Assembly: GCA_049999725.1 (NCBI GenBank)
Contig: JBNGIS010008261.1
Span: forward strand, 28,200 to 56,784
Source of the DNA: Haplomitrium mnioides
Taxonomy: Eukaryota; Marchantiophyta; Haplomitriopsida; Calobryales
Direction of reading: 5' to 3'
DNA length: 28,585 nucleotides
The notes under the pieces were generated by a model that made no database searches, was not told where the DNA came from, and was given only the letters and a program-made list of their open reading frames with translations. The translations under genes were made by a program, and so were the position numbers. Positions 21,151 to 28,585 of this stretch are shown in pieces (the first letter of the stretch is position 1; each line of letters starts with the position of its first letter).

Positions 21151-22629
21151 TTGGTCAAGCAATCAAAGGTTACTCTTTTTAAACATTACTCCAACAAGTC
21201 AACAGACAAGCATTCAAGTCACATTCACTAAGAGCTTGTGGAGGTTTCTTCTTCAATATTAGATGATGATGATGATGTTCAAAATTCAAATCTATTTGTT
21301 CAAAAGCCAAAAAATATGGAATCATAGGAGTGCTTCAATTTTGGAGGTCATACCCTATCATTGTTGGAAACACTTAAACATCTAGTAAATTCTAAACAAG
21401 TTGGACTTCTAAGCCATAATGGAAGATCCTTTGGAAAAAAATCGTTTGGAGGAATCTTCTAACAAAAGTTTAGGTAATGATTCAAGCAAAGAGTCTCAAT
21501 CACTTAATATTTCTCTCGAGTTATCGCTAAGAGCACCAATTTTCTAAGAAAAGACATTTCTTGTTGCTCAAGATTTTGATGAAGATTCTATTTCGGCAAG
21601 GTCTAGTTCTTCTATATCTCAAACTGGTCCACATAGATCAAAAAAATATTTCAAGAGAACAATTTTTTTCATGATGCACAAGATCTTAAAGATGGTGCTT
21701 TATCTTCAATGGCTGGATTTGCCTATGGACCTAATCAATCGCCAAAACATAAGAGTTCTTTGGGTAGGTCAAAACCCAAACGGGTAAATACTTTATGTAG
21801 CAATTCTTTGCCGAAAGTTTGTCATGATGAGAGCTATCTAAAAAAATATCTCAATCCAATATCAATCTTGAAATTGAGGAGAATTTCATGTTGTCAAAAT
21901 AACTGTTTGTCGTTGTGAAATACATGTTTTATAAAAAGTGTGAGAGAAATGTACTTTCGGCAAAGCATAAAGAATTGAGAATTACTTTGCAATGGGGAAT
22001 ACCAAGAAAAAACTTAATAATCATTTTACTTTGTCAGGCGGTACCATTGTCTCTAGAAAAACCTTCCAATACATATTATCTTTAGGAAATGATAGAACTC
22101 AAAATCTCGACAATACAGGTTCTAAAGACATTTTTGGAAGTAAAGAATTATCTACCAAAGAAGTATTTGTGCATGAATGGATGGAAATTTTTTTCCAAAG
22201 ACATAGTGAGAATATCTACTCACAAAGTTAATAATTTGTCGGATAATCTTACAAAATGGGAAGTTTACAAATACTATACAACTTACTTGAAAGAGAAGAA
22301 TCCTAATTGTATTATGAGTTTTTTGGTTTTACAAAACATTAGAGAAAACATTTTCCAAATGTTAAAACTCCAAAACACAATAGATTTGTTGTCTATGAAA
22401 CTTGCGAAGAAATAAAATCGTTGTTGGAGAAATCAGTCTTAGAGTCCAACAAAGGTAACAAATTTCTTTCCCTTTGAAACCTATAGTTATTATGATGCTC
22501 ATTTTACCATAGTCAAAGCTTAGCTCTAGAGATGTTAAGCTTTCTAAAACTTATTGTGCTAAGATATTTCTATTTTTAATTTGTTTCTTAAATGAGGTTG
22601 GAGTGAAAAAAGCATAGGAATCAAAATTG

Positions 22630-22975
22630 TAAGACTCTATGCTTGCATAAGGTCTATTACTTTTAGTTTGAATCCAAAGCATGCCGAGAGTCAAATAAAG
22701 CATAAATTTTTTTCTGGTTTTTGTTTGTAACATTAAGTATGCATCAAGTTTTCCTATTGTTGCTTTCAATCCAACACCCAACCCGAGATAAACAAGATCA
22801 AGAATCATTTTTGTTTTTGTGACCCTATTCTAGTATAGGTTTTGTTCTGGTTTCTTTCAATTCCAATCGCGACTATAGTCAAAGCAAGCCAAGTTATTGA
22901 TGTTGTTGCTTTTGATCCTATGCTCACATAGGTTATGTTATTGCTTCTTTAAATCCTATGTGTATATAGAGTTGA
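22630..22975 (+). repeat. motif copies in module B intron
   Basis: TATGCTTGCATAAGGTC, CCTATGCTCACATAGGTTATG and TATGTGTATATAGAGTTG, among others, are scattered through the 22455-23320 intron, often beside 'TTTGAATCCAA' or 'TTTCAATCC'. All keep + polarity. The intron is about 300 bases longer than its module A counterpart, plausibly because of these insertions. Confidence 0.55.
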
Positions 22976-25048
22976 AGCTAGAATAGAAATTTTAGTTCCA
23001 ATTTGATACACCAATAGCACAAATGCTTTGTTTTTCTCTTGTGGAATCTCTTGCATTTGTTGAGTCAAAGATAAGTAAGTGGTCTTTGTTTCTTTAAGGT
23101 CACTCTTAGTTGTTGTTAGGATTACTTTGATTCTGTTACATTTAAAGAGTGAACACTAGACTTTGAATTAGTGTCTTTAGTTTTCAATTATTGCGTTCAA
23201 AACATTTGTTCATGGTGTTTTAAATGTCCTTTGCATTTGGAGTTATCTTTTGAAATTTGAGACATCAACTTATGTTTCACATAATTATTTATATATTTTT
23301 GGTGCTTTTGGATGATGCAGTCAAATATAATTGTCAATTGTTTCTTCATCGTGACCAACAAATGAAAGAATGAACAAAACTTACAAACCATCAAAGAAAA
23401 TATTGTTCTTATGGTCAAAGTACTTAGCCATTGTGATTGATGGAATCGATCAAATGAAACAATGATTCCACTTTGGCCTTCATCATCAAAAAACATTGAT
23501 AAAGATTGTTTGGTGGATGTGCATGTTGTTGGTGCGTTAATATTCAATCATACTCTTTCTTCTAGGGTCTTATTAACCTACGGAAACTTAAGAAGAGACT
23601 CAAATTTGATAGTTACAATACTAAAAAGAATATTATGTGACTTTGAATAGCCATTGCCTCCCATCTTGTATCTCTAGTTAGACAACATGACACGAGAGAA
23701 TAAGAATTCCATCTCATTAGAATATCTTAGTCTCTTCATAGCCAAGAGTATTTTCCAAAAAATCAAGGTGGGACTTCTTATAGCAAGCCATACTCATGAT
23801 CAAATCAATCAAATGTTCAATATTTTCTCGAAATGTTTGAAACATGTTAAGGCTTTCATGATAACGAGTCTTTGTGAAGCACTATAATTGTCTTATAATC
23901 CTAAATCACAAATAATTCTTCTAATAGAGACTTGGGATTTTAAATTGTTTCTGCACAAATATCCCTCCCTTAAACAAATAATACACGATATTACCTTCAA
24001 TCAACAACTCAACTTCAAGTTGAGTAATTTAACGACAAAAATTTGGAGCAAACTAATTTTAACAGATGAATTTTGGTTACCTCCATATGGTATTTGTCAA
24101 CTCAAGTGTCTACTTACAGTAGAGAGATAAATTTTTTAAGTTCAATATTGATTCCTTTAAAGACATTTTGAAATCAAACCATCTCAAAAGAAAGAAAGAA
24201 AAGGTGACGTGGAAAAATTGGTCTTTGAATAAGGGAAAACATAAGTAAGAATTGCTACAAGTTCTTTACAAATTCCGATATTCAATGGTGGAATGACTTT
24301 TTACTTGCCTAGCAAGAGATTGCAGCTTACATCCTTGAAAGAAAAAGATGACGACTCGAAGAAAAATTTACCTTTCTACCATCACAATCTGCAAATACTT
24401 GTAATGATTCTCAAAATGTTCATCTAACCTTTCAGCTTGATGCTCACCTACAAGAGCAAGATATTTTAGTAGAACGTATGCTTTCTACACAATCTTTGAT
24501 AGAGCACATTAGTAGCAAGAAGGGATTATTTCACATCACATTAGATATAACCACAAATTTAGCAACCTATATAATGTGAGTCAAAATGTCTATTTGTGTT
24601 GTTGCGTCACTCAATCCAAAGAACATACTATTTTAGACTGCCAAAGTCGTCAAAGTTTTGTCATTTTATGAGGAAGAACCTCTTAATCCAAAACAAGTAC
24701 GTGTTCAATAGCTTGCTTGTGAAGCTGATGATGCATTTTATGAACAATAATTTCAAAAAAAAATAACAACAACAAAAGAAAAGCGCAAATCCAAGTTACA
24801 TATTGATGTACTTGATGCAACACAAATCATAATTTTGTATTTGATTTTCTTTTCACACAAAAAAACCAATTGAAGAAAACCACTCCAACTAATATAAATC
24901 AAATTTGTTTGAGTATGAAAGATGGAAAGCAATCAATTCGAAAATGTTTGAAATAGATTCAATCAATGTTATATATACATAGGCAAACTGTTTCAATCTT
25001 GATGAATCTTTAGAGGTTGAATCTGAAGAAGTCAATACGAGTAACTAA

Positions 25049-25559
25049 AGCCATTTACGAACCTCATTTTTTATTGTGTACATTCAATTTATGTTAATTT
25101 AAGTTTATTATTCTATAAAGTGAATGGGAATTTGACTCAAGAAATTTCTTTAATTTATATGCCATCTTGAACTTTTTAGTGTAAATCATTTCTAGTTGAT
25201 TCTTATCATATATGATTATAATTTGGATCAAAAAACATTTCACAAACCAAATGAAGATTATGATTGAATGTTTAAATTTCATTCACATTCTTTCCTTCTT
25301 ATTGTTTGCTAGAAGAATTCCAATGTTTTGGCTACTTAATGTTTGGTATTGATTTTTTAGATTGCTAAAGCATTTGCCCAAATCGACTACTTAATCCTTT
25401 GCTAACATTGACTTTGATGTAAAACTTGAAACCTCTTGTGCACTTTGACTCCTGGACAATGTAGAACTTAGAACCCTTTTGACTCTGAGATTTTGATCAA
25501 AAAAACGGAATTGTAAGCATGCCAAGAGTTTGTTGTGGAAAACAAAACCTTAAACACAC
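25049..25559 (+). other. conserved 3' flank of module B transposase gene
   Basis: There is no coding content. The region aligns with 19062-19500 (CTTGAACTTTTTAGT, TTGATGTAAAA, TGTGCACTTTGACTC and others), so the module homology extends at least 500 bases beyond the stop codon. This suggests that the 3' untranslated/flanking sequence is part of the repeated unit. Confidence 0.6.
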
Positions 25560-25990
25560 CTTAACTCGAATTTAGAAGTTGGAACTCTATGTGGGCATAG
25601 ACATTGATGCACAAGTTGAAACCTCATGCATGCATAAACTTTTCTTTGGAACTCGAAACCTTTCTTGGGCCTAGTCTTTGTTGACAAGTGTTCATATAAA
25701 GAAACAAGATTCCTATACACGCATAGACTTTGTTGTAGAAGTCAGAGCCTTTAATGCGTATAGAATCTCATATAGAACGCTGAACTTTATACATACAAAG
25801 AGTATCGTGTAGAACTTAGATTCTTAATCGCTCAAAGACTTTGATGTGGAACTCGAAACCCTTTGTTTGCTAGACTCTAAAACAAAACTTGGAGCTCTCT
25901 ATGTGTTTAGACTCTAAAGCAAATCTTTAAACCCACTAGAGTTTTTGATTTTGAACCATGACTCCATTGCATATATGAATCTCTGAATTT
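25560..25990 (+). repeat. motif array 3' of module B
   Basis: Copies such as TATGTGGGCATAGACATTG, CATGCATGCATAAACTTT, TACACGCATAGACTTTG and TATGTGTTTAGACTC sit in a background of 'GAACTCGAAACC' / 'GAACTTAGAACCC' linkers. All are in + orientation, roughly every 40-60 bases. The position matches the array after the module A gene (from 19500). Confidence 0.7.
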
Positions 25991-26890
25991 TGAATTGTTA
26001 AACTTATGTGAAACATGACTACTTTACCTTTTATGCGTATGGATTTTGAATTAGAATGGAAAGCTTCTTCCTTTCTTGAACTTTAAAATAGAGCTTTGAA
26101 ATCTGCACAAGGTTTGGTTTTGTTAGTTTTTCTACCTTGGGATTCTAAATTGATTCCCTTGACTTCTTGTCCGCTTGGGATTTTCTTTAAGTTATTTATT
26201 TATTTTTCAAAAAATGAGTTTTTAGTGGCACTATGTCTATGGGCACATGAAGTTTGTGCAACTAAATTTATTTTAACATAATTTCATTCTAACATATGTT
26301 TCAATTTTTGGGCTTCAAAATGCAATCAATCAAATATAAAAAGTTCTTGTGAGCACAACCCACAATTTTTANNNNNNNNNNNNNNNNNNNNNNNNNNNNN
26401 NNNNNNNNNNNNNNNNNNNNNNNNNNNNNNNNNNNNNNNNNNNNNNNNNNNNNNNNNNNNNNNNNNNNNNNAAATAAACCACAAAAACTCACATATTTTT
26501 TTGGGAAATATAACCTCATTTTCTCTATTTTTTGAGCTTGAAAATGATGTTTTTTGTCAAAAAACAAGTTTGTGTTTTGTGTAGCATAATCATAGTTCAA
26601 TGTAGTGGATGTTAAGAACTATACTTGCATAGACTTTTGCATGCATACCTTGAAAACATGATTGGTTTCATCAAAATCAGTTTGGCGTTTCTATCCATGC
26701 ATACAATCAATCTCTTGTAACTCACACAAATGCATTCCAAAAACAAAATCACATAAATGACTCAAGTGAAGGATGATTTCATAATTTAAAAATGCAATAA
26801 TAGTCATACAAAGATAAAACAAAAATCTTATGAGGGAAGATAATTTACATGAAAATATAAATCAATCGAACACAAACGGTTATACCAACA
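25991..26890. other. AT-rich region with assembly gap, no gene
   Basis: No domain-bearing frame was seen. The interval includes the second 100-N gap and isolated motif-like sequence near 26610-26650 (CTATACTTGCATAGACTTTTGCATGCAT). It should contain the boundary between modules B and C. Confidence 0.4.
26372..26471. other. assembly gap (100 N)
   Basis: Exactly 100 Ns, a placeholder of unknown true length, located where modules B and C should meet. Confidence 0.99.
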
Positions 26891-26902
26891 TAGACTTCAA
26901 AC

Positions 26903-26937
26903 AGCCGCTACTTTGAACCAAGAACCGCTACTGAGTT
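26903..26937. repeat. module-edge repeat, right copy
   Basis: CCGCTACTTTGAACCA followed by AGAACCGCTACT matches 11157-11192. It lies about 0.9 kb beyond the stop of the module C methyltransferase gene, on the outer side. Confidence 0.6.
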
Positions 26938-27267
26938 CCTATTTCTCTTGGCAATCGAATTTTGTTTTTCGAAGATTTGTCATTCAAAAACATCAAATTT
27001 AAGACTAAAATCTTCTTTTCGAAAAAAAAAAAGCTTTTTTTATGAACAAAAAATGCATATTTTCTATTTAGATTGTATTTCAAATATCTTTTTTAGAAAG
27101 AAAACTTTAAAAACAAACATTTTGATTGTTCAAATATTTTGAAAAAGCTTGACACTATTGTAAATAAATTAAATTCAAGAAAAAAGAAATAAAATATATA
27201 TCTTTTGATAGAAGAAAATTACAAGAAAACCTAAATGTCTATTCGGATAAGAACTTTAAACCTGACT
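26938..27267. other. AT-rich stretch without a gene
   Basis: Only short frames (a 64-codon plus-strand one at 26948) rich in Lys/Phe are present, as expected from A/T runs. Nothing was recognised. Confidence 0.4.
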
Positions 27268-27620
27268 AAGAGCATCGTAGCCAAAAAAGTCTATGCAAGC
27301 ATAGATTCCAAACCACAACAGTAAAGCCTATGCACGCATAGACTCCGAACAAGAATCCTAAATACTCTGCTTGCTTTGACTCTCAACAAGAACAACGAAG
27401 CCATGCACGCATGGACTTTCAACTACAATCCAGCAGCAAAAACACACCAAGCATCTAAAGAAGAACCCTACAACCTATGCAGGCATGGACATTGAACAAG
27501 AACCCTTTGACGAATGGGTGAATTACTCTAAACAACAACTGCACATCTTAAGCGTGCATGGGAACCGGAGAAGAACATCAAAGCCTTAAATGCGCAAAGA
27601 TACTAAACAATATGCAAAGC
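27268..27620 (+). repeat. motif array 3' of module C methyltransferase
   Basis: Clear copies are TATGCAAGCATAGATTCC, TATGCACGCATAGACTCC, CATGCACGCATGGACTTTC and TATGCAGGCATGGACATTG, with weaker ones such as AGCGTGCATGGGAACC. They are separated by 'GAACAAGAACCC'-type linkers. These are the best-preserved copies in the window and again have + polarity, although the adjacent gene is on the minus strand. Confidence 0.78.
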
Positions 27621-27820
27621 CTACACATAATTCTGAGATTAGAAATTGAGTTCAAACCATTCTTGGACTATCAAAAGGGTCAACTTATTCTTAAGGGAAA
27701 TAAATAAAGTCTTGATGAAAGACTTGTAGTAAAATGAAAGAGCACATAGATGGAATTTTTGGCAAAAAAGATTTAGAAAAAATAAATTTTATTATAAAGG
27801 AAAATAGTACAAACATGTCA

Positions 27821-28585
27821 TCAAACAATCTCCTCTTCCGAAGGAATTGTCTCATCTACATCTACTGGCCAAGCATCTGGAGCCGTTAGAAAATCCTGAC
27901 GAGACTTTGCAGTCCCCGATATCACTACAGAGTCACCAGAAGCACCTACAGTACTAGGAGGAACATGTTCCTTGTGGTACTCAAATACTATTTGTGACTC
28001 AGTCACATCGGATGGCAAGGAAGCCATCTCCAAAACCCTCTGGGGAATATAAATAGACTGACGTCTATCATATTCCACGGCGATGCAATTTCGCATCAGC
28101 TTTAGAGCACAGACAAGGCCTGTGCCAGACCCAGAGCAAAGATCTAGAATCCAATCTTGCTTTGTAGAAAGATGGTCAATGAAAAAATTGTATAAAGCAT
28201 GCGGTTTCTGATAAACATTCACAGGAGCATCATCTCCTAGATGTTTTAGCTTTGCAGAAACTGCAGGACAGCTAAACACACTACGCATGGGTTGCCGAAG
28301 AAGTCCCGTTGCAGAAGAAGCTTGCAAATTGAAATGTCGCATGCTCCTCTTTCCCTCTTTTGACCAGTAGCCCACCGTCCAGTACTCGTGAGCATGGGCA
28401 ATTCTGGGACCACCATAATGATGTATGTTGCTTTTGTCTCTGCGAAAAAAAAACAACAAGGTTAAACTCTGTAACGAAAACGTAAGATAAATAAAAGACA
28501 AAGAAATCAAAACAAAAATAAAAAATGAAAGAAAAACTTACCAGACGTCGTGATCAACTGCAGAGCCGACTTTTGAAAGAGCATC
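27821..28585 (-). CDS. DNA amino-methyltransferase, C-terminal part (module C)
   Basis: These are the last two exons of a SAM-dependent DNA methyltransferase (adenine-N6 or cytosine-N4). The upstream exon (28585-28542, cut by the window edge) reads DALSKVGSAVDHDV. A 111-bp intron (28541-28431) follows, then an open exon to TGA at 27823-27821. Motif X is YQKPHALYNFFIDHLS. Motif I is DLCSGSGTG (about 28143-28119), the SAM-binding loop. AVEYDRRQ carries the acidic motif II residue. X followed by I at the C-terminus means the permuted beta class, so the catalytic DPPY-like motif IV should be upstream, outside the window; the module A relic has DISYG there. The tail is acidic (DVDETIPSEEEIV). No lesion is visible in these 217 codons, unlike the module A copy, so this one may be active or recently so. 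The target base and target site cannot be read from sequence. Confidence 0.82.
28431..28541 (-). other. intron of the module C methyltransferase gene
   Basis: The donor G|GTAAGT at 28541 is strong. The acceptor is best placed after ACAAAAG (exon from 28430), because only this choice joins the upstream frame (aligned with module A) to NIHHYGGPRIAH without a stop. The more pyrimidine-like acceptor TTCGCAG (exon from 28440) would create TGA at the junction. Frame logic favours 28430; transcript evidence would decide. Confidence 0.55.

Larger units (their letters stand above)
20843..25048 (+). pseudogene. module B DDE/DUF7869-like transposase (pseudogene)
   Basis: This is the paralogue of 15106-19061, in the same order with about 70-75% similarity by eye. 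The start codon is ATA instead of ATG. Landmarks are a decapeptide repeat with three units (21061-21150); SISAR, QDLKDG and SMAGFAYGPNQSPKHKSSLG (21560-21770); a Cys-containing RRISCCQNNCLSL (about 21877); and VSRKTFQYILSLGND then VHEWMEIFFQRH (21992-22210). An 866-bp intron follows (22455-23320, GT..AG, same junction as module A). The next exon has HRDQQMKE, IDGIDQ, LDNMTRENKN (about 23680), then ASHTHDQINQMF (about 23783), where module A reads VGHTHDQIDQIF. The end has FWTAKV and an acidic tail, stop 25046-25048. Several stops and frameshifts remove function. It supplies the exon missing from module A and keeps an Arg codon where A has a stop, so the two copies decayed independently. Confidence 0.74.

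Noticed and set aside
1-28585. Organelle-derived insertion, tRNA or rRNA genes
   Set aside because: A scan by eye for T-loop GGTTCGA-type signatures, rRNA core motifs and familiar plastid or mitochondrial genes found nothing convincing on either strand. A covariance-model search would be needed to exclude small RNAs.

Overview
The window looks like repeat-rich nuclear DNA of a land plant. It is AT-rich, has two 100-base assembly gaps (2999-3098 and 26372-26471), holds spliced genes with GT..AG introns and TATA boxes, and carries a long-decayed Ty1/copia retrotransposon of plant type. I cannot name the species; a non-flowering land plant with a large repetitive genome is a guess. Almost everything recognisable is mobile-element-derived and broken. 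No tRNA, rRNA, CRISPR array or ordinary host gene was recognised.

Region 1 (1-2347) has no recognisable gene: an A+T-dense stretch, then about 1.4 kb of distinctly higher G+C. Region 2 (2348-10673) is the copia element on the + strand. It has a 5' LTR-end-like sequence, a long non-coding leader, gag with a damaged zinc knuckle, protease, integrase, reverse transcriptase and RNase H, then a polypurine tract and 3' LTR. It is full of stops and frameshifts. Its RT is interrupted by a roughly 0.2 kb insertion, and a 420-bp in-frame tandem duplication repeats the catalytic box.

Region 3 (about 11.1-28.6 kb) is the interesting part. It holds a repeated module of two divergently transcribed, intron-containing genes sharing a short bidirectional promoter. 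The minus-strand gene ends in a beta-class (permuted) DNA amino-methyltransferase domain: motif X, then motif I with DLCSGSGTG. The plus-strand gene encodes a DDE/RNase-H-like transposase-type protein that resembles, from memory, the DUF7869 family: a CxxC finger, then IDGMDQ, LDN and GHTHDQID, and a C-terminal FWIAKV module. Module A (about 11.1-19.5 kb) has both genes as pseudogenes. Module B (about 19.6-26 kb) keeps only exon 1 of the methyltransferase-side gene plus the whole transposase-like pseudogene. Module C enters at the right edge, where the last two exons of the methyltransferase gene (27821-28585) are open and may be functional.

The module region is also strewn with one short near-palindromic motif, roughly YATGNNNGCATAGACT. 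It occurs in introns and flanks and, as an exact 30-bp minisatellite, inside the transposase-like coding sequence. It keeps the same + strand polarity regardless of gene direction. My best reading is an incompletely described plant transposon family that pairs a transposase-like protein with its own DNA methyltransferase and carries its own internal repeat sites.
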